The notes under the pieces were generated by a model. It did not search any database. It worked only from the letters and a program-made list of their open reading frames with translations, and was not told the DNA's origin. From Methanomicrobia archaeon (lineage in GTDB: Archaea > Halobacteriota > Syntropharchaeia > Alkanophagales > Methanospirareceae), in the NCBI GenBank assembly GCA_016928455.1, contig JAFGKP010000079.1, forward strand, positions 1-26,855: 26,855 bases of DNA, in the 5' to 3' direction. Below are positions 15,959 through 23,347 of this stretch, piece by piece (position 1 is the first letter of the stretch; every line of letters begins with the position of its first letter). The translations under genes were made by a program, and so were the position numbers.

Positions 15959-16873
15959 TTAATCCTGCACTGAAAAGAGATATGATAAGAGCGCTTTCTG
16001 CGCGTGGAGCCGATTCTCAGCCTCTTCGAAGATCACCGAGTTCGCGGAATACAACACCCCCTCGGTCATCTCCTCGCCGATATGGACGGGCATACAGTGC
16101 ATTACCAGAGCATCCGCCTTTGCTCGCGCTACTAACGCCTCGTTCACTTGGTAATTCTTCAAATCTCGTAACCGCTGCTCGCGCTCGGCCTCGTCGCCCA
16201 TAGAGACCCAGACATCAGTGTATAAAACATCAGCGTCAGTAGCAGCTTCTTCCGGGCTCCTGGTGAGGCGCACGTCACAGCCCATGCTCCGCGCCTTTTC
16301 GACGATCGCAGCAGCGGGTTCGTAGCCCGCAGGGCACGCAACACGTACCGCCATACCGGCCAGCGCCGCACCGCCGATGAGCGAGTTGCAGACGTTATTA
16401 CCATCGCCGAACCACGCAACAGTCACGCCCTGTAATCGCTGCTTGTACTCCTGAATCGTCATGAGATCCGCGATGATCTGACAGGGATGTTCGAAATCGG
16501 TAAGACCGTTGATTACCGGAATGGCAGCATACTGCGCGAACTCCTCTACCGTGGCGTGCTGGTATGCGCGGATCATCACCGCGTCCACGTACGACGAGAG
16601 CACCTTCGCGGTCTCCTGCACCCGTTCGCCGCGCCCCAACTGGAGCTCACTCGCATTGAGCGAGAGCACCTCACCACCCAGCTCACGCATTGCCACCTCG
16701 AATGAGACGCGCGTGCGCGTGGATGGCTTCTCGAAGATCAGTGCCAGGATCTGCCCGGTAAGTTCGGTGCTCACCTTACTGCCTGATCGCCTCGCTCGTT
16801 TCAGCGTATGCGCTTGTTCAAGGATCTTGTCGAGTGCTGCAGGAGTAAGGTCAAAGATAGAGATGAGATTCAT
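15959..16873 (-). CDS. argF: Ornithine carbamoyltransferase
   Basis: Carbamoyl phosphate + ornithine to citrulline, in arginine biosynthesis. The carbamoyl-phosphate loop is FEKPSTRTRVSFEVAM (STRTR at residues 51-55). The second signature is HPCQIIADL. The ornithine-binding cysteine is in MHCMPVH, where most family members read HCLP. I chose ATG 16873 (304 aa) because the protein aligns from MNLISIFDLTPAAL. The open frame extends upstream to 16981, but those residues overlap the divergent gene and look like read-through of the promoter. Confidence 0.93.
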   Translation of the reverse strand: MNLISIFDLTPAALDKILEQAHTLKRARRSGSKVSTELTGQILALIFEKPSTRTRVSFEVAMRELGGEVLSLNASELQLGRGERVQETAKVLSSYVDAVMIRAYQHATVEEFAQYAAIPVINGLTDFEHPCQIIADLMTIQEYKQRLQGVTVAWFGDGNNVCNSLIGGAALAGMAVRVACPAGYEPAAAIVEKARSMGCDVRLTRSPEEAATDADVLYTDVWVSMGDEAEREQRLRDLKNYQVNEALVARAKADALVMHCMPVHIGEEMTEGVLYSANSVIFEEAENRLHAQKALLSYLFSVQD

Positions 16874-16900
16874 CGTTAGGGATAGATAGGATGAACCGGG

Positions 16901-16910
16901 TATAAATAAA
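16901..16910. promoter_or_regulatory. Shared TATA element between argF and GalT-like gene
   Basis: TATAAATAAA on the plus strand is TTTATTTATA on the minus strand. It lies about 30 nt from the argF start (nearly leaderless) and 50 nt from the plus-strand start at 16953, so a single element may serve both directions in the 79-nt gap. Confidence 0.45.
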
Positions 16911-16952
16911 AAGACCGTCAAGATCATGACAAAGGATAGATAGAGACAGAAC

Positions 16953-17993
16953 ATGGCGATAACGTTCAGACGTGAGTGCAAAACGGTAGAAGTTCAGGCC
17001 GCTGATGGCACCACCATGCGCTACGAGCTCGAATATCGCTGGGATCCGCTGACCGCGCGTCTCTCGGTGCTGTGCCCGCATTTACGGGAGAAATGGACGG
17101 AAATATACCGTGTTCGTGACGAGTCGTGGTTAGCAGAGCTGATTGCCGCTTCAACAACGAACTGCCCCTTCTGCCGCCCGCTCATCGATCAGGTAGCTGC
17201 GAAATTCGCGCCCGATCAGCTTGACGAAGAAACCATCAGGGTCGATGACGTCCGCGTTTTCCCGAACCTGTTCCCGCGTACTGATTTCGAGGCCGTGATC
17301 ACCTCGCCTGAGGTTCATCATCTCCCGCTCAACGAGTGCCAGCCTGCACTCCTCTCCAGGTTCCTCCAGGCAGCGCTCGACTGTATCAAGAAGGCCCATA
17401 ACAAGAATGCGCAGCTCCGGTATCCCGTAATCGGCGGCAATTATTTGCCACCCGCCGGCGCGAGTTTGATACACTACCACATGCAGCTCTCGATGCAGCA
17501 GTATCCGTTCGAAGCTGTTAGAGAGCTCATTGAAGCGTCGGAACAGTACGCAAAGCAAGAGTCTGGTAATTTCTGGGTTGATTTGATGGCCGTGAACCAG
17601 GACCGGGAAATAGTGCGCTCGGGCGATGTGTACTGGTATGCGCCGTTTGCGCCCTCGGGCTTCTGCGAGGTGCGCGCGATCGTCACGAAACCGAGCTTCA
17701 GGACCTTTACCGCAGAAGACGTAAAGAGCCTGGCAAACGGGCTCGCGGCGGTATTGCAGTACTACGGTGACCATGGCTTTGCCGCCTTCAATTTCATCCT
17801 CTATTCCGGCCGTATGGTGAGTGGAAATGCCGGCTTTCTCTCTGGATTGCAGATCCTCGCACGGCCCAATCCGCGGCCGAACTACCTCAATATTGACTCA
17901 TGGTATATGCCGCTTTTGCTGAGGCAGGCGATCGTTCTGGAACGGCCGGAGGAGCTGGCGCGTGCGCTGAGAGACTATTTCAGGTCGGATTAA
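16953..17993 (+). CDS. Galactose-1-phosphate uridylyltransferase-like nucleotidyltransferase
   Basis: HIT-superfamily transferase of the GalT type; it probably moves a nucleotidyl group between a sugar phosphate and a nucleotide sugar. The active-site segment GASLIHYHMQL has His174, His176 and Gln178, where bacterial GalT has HPHxQ. NCPFC (Cys71, Cys74) supplies part of the GalT zinc site. Length (346 aa) matches GalT. No Leloir-pathway partner is adjacent, so the substrate (galactose or glucose phosphates, UDP or ADP donor) is open. It lies 16 nt before the methyltransferase gene. Confidence 0.8.
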   Translation: MAITFRRECKTVEVQAADGTTMRYELEYRWDPLTARLSVLCPHLREKWTEIYRVRDESWLAELIAASTTNCPFCRPLIDQVAAKFAPDQLDEETIRVDDVRVFPNLFPRTDFEAVITSPEVHHLPLNECQPALLSRFLQAALDCIKKAHNKNAQLRYPVIGGNYLPPAGASLIHYHMQLSMQQYPFEAVRELIEASEQYAKQESGNFWVDLMAVNQDREIVRSGDVYWYAPFAPSGFCEVRAIVTKPSFRTFTAEDVKSLANGLAAVLQYYGDHGFAAFNFILYSGRMVSGNAGFLSGLQILARPNPRPNYLNIDSWYMPLLLRQAIVLERPEELARALRDYFRSD

Positions 17994-18009
17994 CTTACGG
18001 AAGAGGACC

Positions 18010-18579
18010 ATGAGCACGAGACGGGGCAGACAGCACGGGCATACTGCGGGGCACCTGCCGAATTTCTCCTACAGAATAATCGAGATCATGCACGACAACC
18101 GGCTACTACCCTATTTCAGGGAGCCGTACAAGCTTTTAGAGGCCGCTGGACTGAAGCAGGGTCAACACGTGCTGGATGTCGGCTGCGGCCCCGGATATTT
18201 TACTATTCCTGCAGCCAGGCTCGTGGGGACAAAAGGCGTTGTCTATGCGGTAGACGTGCATCCACGCGCGATCGAGCGGGTGCAGGAGAAGATCGCGGCG
18301 GAAGAGATAACGAATGTGACGCCGATGCTTGCGAACGCCGCTGAGACCGGGCTGCCAGACAATAGCATCGACCTCGCGTTCCTCTTCGGGCTGCGGTACA
18401 TCGCCGGTGGGCTGGAAGGACTGCTCACCGAACTCCACCGCGTCCTGAAGCCGGGCGGTAACCTCTCGTTCGAGAAGACCCGCGGTTCCACGGAGAAGAT
18501 GATCGCGGAAGTTGAAAGGGCGGGATTCAGATATACACAAACGAAGGGCCGAATACTGGTCTTTGAGCGCGTCGAATAG
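18010..18579 (+). CDS. Class I SAM-dependent methyltransferase
   Basis: Methyltransf_11/25-type Rossmann-fold enzyme. Motif I is VLDVGCGPGYFT (54-65), the acidic residue after beta-2 is in VYAVDVHPRAI, and the post-I to motif III region is NSIDLAFLFG followed by VLKPGGNLSFEK. The substrate cannot be told; such small enzymes act on lipids, quinones, metals or proteins. The start ATG has a GGAAGAGG-like SD just upstream, and the gene follows the GalT-like gene as a probable operon. Confidence 0.85.
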   Translation: MSTRRGRQHGHTAGHLPNFSYRIIEIMHDNRLLPYFREPYKLLEAAGLKQGQHVLDVGCGPGYFTIPAARLVGTKGVVYAVDVHPRAIERVQEKIAAEEITNVTPMLANAAETGLPDNSIDLAFLFGLRYIAGGLEGLLTELHRVLKPGGNLSFEKTRGSTEKMIAEVERAGFRYTQTKGRILVFERVE

Positions 18580-18677
18580 AGACGGCGAAGTGTTGATCGT
18601 TATCCACTATCGCGACTCTCGAGAGGCTACTCGAACGGCAGGCAAAGGATTTAACCTGTGGCGTACTATGGTGAACC

Positions 18678-18968
18678 ATGCGCGAGGAGCAACTTAAAGA
18701 ACTAAAGACGGCAATCGTTGCTGTATTGAAGCAGCACGAGGTGAAGAAAGCCGCCCTCTTCGGCTCGTTTGCACGTGGGGAGGCCACCGAGGAGAGTGAT
18801 ATCGACCTGCTCGTGGAATTCGAAGGTCGGAAGAGTTTGTTGGACCTCGCAGGATTGCAACTGGATCTCCAGGACACCGTAAAACGGCAGGTGGACGTGC
18901 TCACGTACAATTCGCTCCATCCACTCCTCAAAGACCGGATCTTGCGTGAACAGGTGATGCTCCTGTGA
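18678..18968 (+). CDS. MNT-type nucleotidyltransferase (antitoxin-like, partner missing)
   Basis: Minimal nucleotidyltransferase of the MntA/KNTase family. The signature is LFGSFARGEATEESDIDLLVE, with Gly29-Ser30 and metal-binding Asp41 and Asp43. Members pair with HEPN toxins and act by adenylylating them. Here the next frame, GTG at 18965 overlapping the stop, runs for only seven codons before TAA, so the HEPN partner is absent or lost. GGTGA lies five bases before the ATG as SD; a TTTAA at 18650-18654 is 26 nt upstream. Confidence 0.85.
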   Translation: MREEQLKELKTAIVAVLKQHEVKKAALFGSFARGEATEESDIDLLVEFEGRKSLLDLAGLQLDLQDTVKRQVDVLTYNSLHPLLKDRILREQVMLL

Positions 18969-19009
18969 AGAAAGAAGCGCTGGCGTAAACAGTACAAAGT
19001 TGACCACCC

Positions 19010-19453
19010 ATGAAATACTCCCAGGCCCGTTTTGGCCGCGTTTTCGTTATCCGGCTCGAAGACGGCGAGATCATCCACGAGACCATAGAAACCTTCGCTG
19101 CTGATCATGCAATCACCGCAGCAGCCGTCATCGCGGTCGGTGGCGCAGACGAAGGCAGTAAATTAGTCGTCGGGCCCGAAGAAGGAAGAAGCACGCCGGT
19201 CATCCCGATGGAGCTCGTATTAGCAGACGTCCATGAGATCGCGGGCGTTGGCACGATCTTCCCTGATAAAGATGATAAGCCCGTACTCCACATGCATATC
19301 GCTGGCGGGCGAAATGATCGAGCGGTAACCGGGTGCGTACGCTGCGGCGTGAAGGTCTGGCACGTGCTGGAGGTTATCATCTTCGAACTGGTGGATGCAA
19401 CTGCCCGTCGTTTGATGGACAGGGAGACGGGCTTCGAGTTGCTGGAGCCATAG
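19010..19453 (+). CDS. PPC/DUF296 domain protein
   Basis: The 147 residues form one PPC (plants and prokaryotes conserved) domain, known as the trimeric domain of plant AT-hook proteins and as free-standing prokaryotic proteins. Typical features are an N-terminal RFGRVFVIRLEDGE strand, VIAVGGADEG, and the core LHMHIAGGR...VTGCVRCGVKVWHVLEVII with the HMH element that binds metal in solved structures. There is no AT-hook, so DNA binding is uncertain. No clear SD or promoter is seen. Confidence 0.85.
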   Translation: MKYSQARFGRVFVIRLEDGEIIHETIETFAADHAITAAAVIAVGGADEGSKLVVGPEEGRSTPVIPMELVLADVHEIAGVGTIFPDKDDKPVLHMHIAGGRNDRAVTGCVRCGVKVWHVLEVIIFELVDATARRLMDRETGFELLEP

Positions 19454-19501
19454 CAGCTAGAGAACACCTCAAGGACTGATTAGATAGGGGATAAAAAGTA
19501 G

Positions 19502-19741
19502 CAAAACGACGTAGTTGAAAAGAAAGGATTTGTCCTGGATAGGATCAAGGGAAGCCAGCACGTTTATTATCAGCCAGAAACAAAACGAAGGGTCGTTGTT
19601 CCTCTTCATAAACAGGATTTGCCGAAGGGCACACTGCTCGAAATTCTAAAACAGGCAGATATAAGCAAGGAGGATTTACGTGATTTGTTATGCGCGTTAA
19701 TAGTGGCCATAAGGTTTTCAATTAGAGAAAATATATCTTAA
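19502..19741 (+). pseudogene. HicA-family toxin remnant lacking a start
   Basis: A 79-codon open frame encodes a HicA mRNA-interferase-like sequence: EKKGFVLDRIKGSQHVYY, then RRVVVPLHKQDLPKGTLLEIL and KQADISKEDL, which is almost the whole family core. It follows a TAG at 19499, and there is no in-frame ATG or GTG before the core, so the first 10-15 residues and the start are missing. The family's GSHH reads GSQH here, altering a position near the catalytic histidine. An extra C-terminal tail follows. No HicB gene is adjacent. It is probably dead. Confidence 0.7.
19728..19735 (+). promoter_or_regulatory. TATA box for the MBL-fold gene
   Basis: AAATATAT is centred about 26 nt upstream of the ATG at 19757, indicating a leaderless transcript. 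The box lies inside the tail of the HicA remnant. Confidence 0.4.
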
Positions 19742-19756
19742 GAGAGAAAGCAACAG

Positions 19757-20701
19757 ATGCACATCACTGAGCATATTCATGCACTGAAGATCCCCTTTCA
19801 GTTGACCTCGCCCGCAGGCACAAGGATCGCCCGATTCGTTTATGTTTATCTCATGTATGGCGATACGATCTGCCTCATTGACAGCGGCGTTGCCGGTTCC
19901 GAGCACGTGATTTTCGATTACCTGAAACAAACAGATAGAAGGCCTGACGAGATCACCACGCTCGTGCTCACACACGCTCATCCTGATCACATCGGCGCTG
20001 CGCGAGCAATACAACAGGTAACCGGTTGTACTGTTGCCGCGCATCGTGCTGATCGACTGTGGATTGAGAACGTGGAACGACAGTTCCGGGACCGGCCGAT
20101 CCCTAACTTCCCTGACCTCGTGGGTGGCTCCGTTGCGGTCGATCACGTGCTTAAGGATAACGAGGTGCTGGATTGGGACAGGGGACTTACCTTTGCAGTG
20201 CTCCACACCCCGGGCCATTCGAACGGCTCGATTTCGCTCTGGCTTGACAAAGACCACGCGCTTATCTCCGGCGATGCGGTGCCTCGCCCGGGCGATGTGC
20301 CTATCTATGATGACGTCGCCGCGTCCGCGCGATCCCTGCAGCGATTACGAGCCCTTGAAGGAATTCGGGTATTGCTCTCCTCGTGGGATGACCCGCAGAC
20401 CGACGATCAGGCATATCAGGCACTTGATGAGGGGTTAAATTACCTGCACCGCATCCATTCGACGGTTATGACGATCTCCGCGGACAATCCGCACCTGAGC
20501 TCTCCGGAATTATGCGCGCTCGTTCTTGACGCGTTAGGGCTCCCCGCAACGAGCGCAAACCCACTTTTCGCCAGGACGATCGAAGCGCACCGTGCCGCGG
20601 CGAGCGAGCCGGTAACCGAGGAAAACGAACAGGGAGACTATACATACGGGTCAATCGCTGGAAAACGAGAGGGGGAGGTGAAGCACGATGGCTGCGTCTG
20701 A
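19757..20701 (+). CDS. MBL-fold metallohydrolase
   Basis: Metallo-beta-lactamase superfamily hydrolase. The metal-binding motif THAHPDHIG gives His73, His75, Asp77 and His78; LHTPGHSNGS and ISGDAV provide the later His and Asp ligands. The C-terminal 100 residues form a helical region seen in many uncharacterised members. Length 314 aa is usual. The substrate is unknown (thioester, phosphodiester or lactone are all possible). It overlaps the following small membrane-protein gene by 14 nt and is preceded by its own TATA box. Confidence 0.85.
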   Translation: MHITEHIHALKIPFQLTSPAGTRIARFVYVYLMYGDTICLIDSGVAGSEHVIFDYLKQTDRRPDEITTLVLTHAHPDHIGAARAIQQVTGCTVAAHRADRLWIENVERQFRDRPIPNFPDLVGGSVAVDHVLKDNEVLDWDRGLTFAVLHTPGHSNGSISLWLDKDHALISGDAVPRPGDVPIYDDVAASARSLQRLRALEGIRVLLSSWDDPQTDDQAYQALDEGLNYLHRIHSTVMTISADNPHLSSPELCALVLDALGLPATSANPLFARTIEAHRAAASEPVTEENEQGDYTYGSIAGKREGEVKHDGCV

Positions 20702-20933
20702 GCTGTACATTGCGATAGCCCTTGTCATCTTGTGGATCATTGCCCTCGCGGCACTGGTAACAGGGAAAAGCAAGAGGCCACCGCACCCGTCTAAATGCGC
20801 TATGATTGCCATGTTACTCGTCATTTCCGGGATTGTTTTTGGTGAAAACCGGGTAATAGGGTATACGTTAATAGGCGCAGGCGTGCTTCTTGCAGTATTT
20901 GATATACTCAAAAATCTCAAAGGGCGCTCTTAA
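20688..20933 (+). CDS. Small membrane protein, function unknown
   Basis: An 81-residue protein with about three transmembrane segments (residues 6-25, 38-52 and 57-72), separated by a basic loop KSKRPPHPSK. I do not recognise a family. The start ATG is supported by GGGGGAGGTGA, a very strong SD ending a few bases upstream, inside the end of the MBL gene. The overlap implies co-translation with the hydrolase; whether they work together is open. Confidence 0.7.
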   Translation: MAASELYIAIALVILWIIALAALVTGKSKRPPHPSKCAMIAMLLVISGIVFGENRVIGYTLIGAGVLLAVFDILKNLKGRS

Positions 20934-21261
20934 CGTCACGCATACCATCTTCAAAGTTCCTTACCTCATTGGGCTGATTGCGGGTCCAATCATCTGAAAA
21001 GCGTTTAGGAAGCCGTAAAGGCAGAAGAATGAAGATCACCCGCAACTTCACGCGGATTGCTCATCTTACCGCTCATCTATCTGCTCTTGCCGTCCGTGGC
21101 GGGATTTCGCTGATTATCACCTGCCCGGCCCGACGGGGCTGGTTGGCTCGGATTTATGATGAGCCGAAAATTGATAAGATTAAAACACTATACGTATAAC
21201 CACACTCCAATAATCACCTCTTATAGGGGATGAAAAGACGGAGAGGGATAGAACGGAGGGG
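20934..21261. other. Intergenic stretch ahead of the PGF-CTERM gene
   Basis: No convincing gene is present. An open frame from 20978 (or ATG 21029) to 21199 has a basic, low-similarity product and no good SD. A TATA-like ACTATACGTATAA sits at 21187-21199, and the element GGGGATGAAAAGA occurs at 21226-21238 and again at 21258-21270. Confidence 0.45.
21187..21199 (+). promoter_or_regulatory. Possible TATA box for PGF-CTERM gene
   Basis: ACTATACGTATAA would start transcription near 21219, leaving a leader of about 50 nt that holds both GGGGATGAAAAGA copies and the SD GGAGG at 21255-21259. Confidence 0.35.
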
Positions 21262-21270
21262 ATGAAAAGA
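21226..21270 (+). repeat. Direct repeat GGGGATGAAAAGA in the leader
   Basis: A perfect 13-bp direct repeat with copies at 21226-21238 and 21258-21270; the second overlaps the SD and start region of the PGF-CTERM gene. A related ATAGGGGATAAAAAG occurs at 19485-19499 ahead of the HicA remnant. Its role is unknown; it may simply reflect duplicated purine-rich leader sequence. Confidence 0.4.
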
Positions 21271-22554
21271 ATGTTGTTGAGAAAAACCGTAATAGCTCTA
21301 TTATTGTTGGTTGTCCTGTGTACAATAGCCGCTGAGGCACAAAAGGGCGGTTACATGGGACCCGGGGGCCCAATGGGGCCAATGGACCCTATGGAACGGT
21401 ATCAGTATGCCCAAGAAATGCGGCATGACAGTGGCATGTACGGTCTTGGTTATATGCACAGCGCAGGTTCTTGGTTAGGTGAATATGTGAACTTCGAGAT
21501 AGATACTGATGGCTCGGTGATCAACTACAGTGTGGGTGGCTTCCCGGTTTTTGAGAAGATCTACTTCCAAAACTTCCAGTACGAAGAGAACATAACCACC
21601 GGAACGTTAACACGGCTCATTGGAGACGATTCAACAAAGATAATCCTGCTTCACGACAATCCAAGCGGTAACATAAATGTGATGGCAGTTACCGCAGCAG
21701 ACGCAGTATTCGAGTTATCCGAAGGGGTCTCGCCAGGTGAAATCGAAGGCGGTATCATGATCGAATCGGACGATATAACTGCGTATATCCTCAGTTCCTA
21801 CTACCAAGGGACCGATGTGACCTTCACCATTGAGCAAGACACGATACGAGCGGAAATGCCCGCAGGCGGCGTAATGGTGGTTAGAACAGGAGCGGTCAAT
21901 CTCCCGATTGGCTCTGGTCCGTACCGTGAGATGTGGCGGTCCGCAAACAGGATAATGGCTCGGGGTGTAGCACCAGGTAGATTTGGCTGTGAGATCGCAA
22001 TCGGCAATCAATCCACGTACAGCCCCGTGAACTACCGTACCGGCATCACCTGCTGGGCTGATCAATTTGACCGGAACCGGCTGAGGATACGGGTACAATC
22101 CACTGACCCCACAGGCACGCTAGTTGGTATAAACTTCGATAATAGATCATTCAACGTAAGCAACCCTGACCGGTTGCAGGTTCGGCTCAATGACCGGCTC
22201 ATGAACCGAACGATGGACCTCGACCGGTTATACAACGAGACAGACACTCCGCAGTGCTGGTGGCTCGCGCAGGATGATGCGGTCCAAATGCTCTGTAACA
22301 TCCCGGAATTCTCAGAACAAGTTATTACCATTGAGACTGGCGGTGCTGCACCAGAAGTCACACCGACAGTAACGCCTGAAGCGACGCCAACGCCCAGTTT
22401 AACTCCCGCGACTACGTCAACACCGTCACCAACACCAACTGCAACGCCTACCGAAACAGCAACGCCTACACCGACGCCACCGGGGTTTGAAGTGGCATTC
22501 GCAATCGCAGGTATACTTGCAGTTGCGTATGCTATCGTGAAAAGAGGGCTTTAA
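21271..22554 (+). CDS. Secreted surface protein with PGF-CTERM anchor
   Basis: Exported protein of unknown function, probably anchored in the cell envelope. A signal peptide (LLRKTVIALLLLVVL, ending near AAEAQ) is followed by a short Gly/Pro/Met-rich stretch (GPGGPMGPMDPM) and a domain of about 330 residues rich in beta strands, with no family I recognise. Then come a Thr/Pro-rich linker (about residues 360-405), likely O-glycosylated, and the tail PPGFEVAFAIAGILAVAYAI with KRGL. This is a PGF-CTERM signal of the kind processed by archaeosortase ArtA. ATG 21271 lies 11 nt after the SD GGAGG; ATG 21262 is only 2 nt after it, so the former is preferred. Confidence 0.8.
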   Translation: MLLRKTVIALLLLVVLCTIAAEAQKGGYMGPGGPMGPMDPMERYQYAQEMRHDSGMYGLGYMHSAGSWLGEYVNFEIDTDGSVINYSVGGFPVFEKIYFQNFQYEENITTGTLTRLIGDDSTKIILLHDNPSGNINVMAVTAADAVFELSEGVSPGEIEGGIMIESDDITAYILSSYYQGTDVTFTIEQDTIRAEMPAGGVMVVRTGAVNLPIGSGPYREMWRSANRIMARGVAPGRFGCEIAIGNQSTYSPVNYRTGITCWADQFDRNRLRIRVQSTDPTGTLVGINFDNRSFNVSNPDRLQVRLNDRLMNRTMDLDRLYNETDTPQCWWLAQDDAVQMLCNIPEFSEQVITIETGGAAPEVTPTVTPEATPTPSLTPATTSTPSPTPTATPTETATPTPTPPGFEVAFAIAGILAVAYAIVKRGL

Positions 22555-22580
22555 ATAAACCATCCTTTCTCTTTTTTCCC
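22555..22580 (+). terminator. T-rich terminator after PGF-CTERM gene
   Basis: The sequence right after the stop reads CCTTTCTCTTTTTTCCC, a pyrimidine-rich stretch typical of archaeal termination. Confidence 0.4.
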
Positions 22581-22978
22581 GCGATTAGCATGACGTAAAT
22601 GAATGGGGTAGATTCCAGTTAAGATCGATGCTGCTCACGTACGTTGATAACGAATAGCCGCTTTCAAGATCAGAACCGACCTCGTCCAGTATTTGTACAG
22701 ATAGTTGAGGTTCGCACTGGACAAAGTCTTGTTGGCGTTGGAGTCGTGAACAGTCGGTATCGGGCTACGATAAAAGATAGCCGTTGGAAATCGTGAAGGT
22801 TAAATGACAACCCACCTCTGTAAGGGCCTGTCCGACCGTATCAACACCCACCAATACCAAAGGTAAAAGAAAATTGGAAGTGCGACAAGAGGACTACCAC
22901 TAAGCGCCATTTGAGGACGCAATTGGAATTTAAAAAGCAAAAGTAAATTTAAAATATCGTCGCGACCCACTTGTAAGC
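22581..22978. other. Intergenic stretch with only broken frames
   Basis: About 400 bases hold no complete gene. A plus-strand frame reads through the tract VQIVEVRTGQSLVGVGVVNS to a TGA near 22796, and short minus-strand frames also exist. None has a start or SD. The composition is compatible with decayed coding sequence but I recognise no family. Confidence 0.35.
22949..22957 (+). promoter_or_regulatory. TATA box for hicB-like gene
   Basis: TTAAAATAT is centred about 26 nt before the ATG at 22979, within AT-rich sequence and with no SD, so a leaderless transcript is likely. Confidence 0.45.
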
Positions 22979-23212
22979 ATGAGACGGATCATACAGGTGA
23001 AAATTTATAAAGGTGAAAAGTATTACGTTGCTGAATGTCTCGATTTACCCGTGGTAACGCAGGGGAAACCCCTGGATGAAGTGACGGAGAATGTAAAGGA
23101 GGCTATCAGCCTCCACCTCGAAGGGGAAGATATCGCGAAATGGGATATTCTCCTGGACTATTCGATTTTGATCAACTTTGAATTCCCAATTGCTGCGTAT
23201 GCCGAAGCTTAA
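22979..23212 (+). CDS. HicB-family antitoxin-like protein
   Basis: A 77-residue HicB / UPF0150 domain: an N-terminal strand pair (IIQVKIYKGEKYYVAECLDLP), then VTQGKPLDEVTENVKEAISLHLE, the partial RNase-H-like fold typical of HicB antitoxins. It has no added helix-turn-helix or ribbon-helix-helix domain, so it would have to regulate through its toxin or not at all. It is followed, with a 14-nt overlap, by a frame that starts like HicA but is truncated. Confidence 0.8.
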   Translation: MRRIIQVKIYKGEKYYVAECLDLPVVTQGKPLDEVTENVKEAISLHLEGEDIAKWDILLDYSILINFEFPIAAYAEA

Positions 23213-23321
23213 GACGCTCAGCGGTAAGGAGGTTGTGAAGAAAAGCAGAAGCAAAGGTAAATCTGTTATATCAATAAGTGAAAAAATAACTACAAAGCTG
23301 AAAGAATACTACGCTGATTGA
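23199..23321 (+). pseudogene. Truncated hicA-like gene (40 codons)
   Basis: The first 14 residues, MPKLKTLSGKEVVK, are the standard HicA N-terminus. The sequence then departs into KSRSKGKSVISISEKITTKL and stops, without the GSHH core or the proline-rich C-terminal part. The ATG overlaps hicB by 14 nt, the normal hicBA arrangement. This points to a deletion or recombination in hicA that left a small protein which might still bind HicB. It may be translated. Confidence 0.6.
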
Positions 23322-23347
23322 GTAAGTACTCAACGTACTACTTACTC
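23320..23347. terminator. Inverted repeat between convergent genes
   Basis: A perfect 9-bp stem GAGTAAGTA / TACTTACTC with a 10-nt loop sits between the hicA remnant and the VWA gene, overlapping both stop regions. It is placed to end transcription from both sides, although no long T-tract follows. Confidence 0.45.

Noticed and set aside
15196..16203. 335-codon plus-strand open frame across cdhC, the gap and argF
   Set aside because: Antisense to well-supported genes and running through a promoter region; composition is Arg/Leu-rich with no recognisable domain.
16874..16981. N-terminal extension of argF with a hydrophobic run
   Set aside because: The hydrophobic residues come from reading through the AT-rich divergent promoter; OTCase homology begins at the ATG at 16873.
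21115..21155. GC-rich CCCGGCCCGACGGGGCTGG stretch considered as a tRNA or structured RNA
   Set aside because: No cloverleaf with T-loop or anticodon arm can be drawn; no tRNA or rRNA gene was found anywhere in the window.
20978..21199. 73-codon plus-strand open frame between the membrane protein and PGF-CTERM genes
   Set aside because: No good SD, basic low-complexity product, no recognisable family, and a TATA-like element at its end.
22640..22796. Plus-strand frame containing VQIVEVRTGQSLVGVGVVNS
   Set aside because: It resembles a protein fragment but has no ATG/GTG start, no SD, and I could not assign a family; reported only as part of the intergenic stretch.
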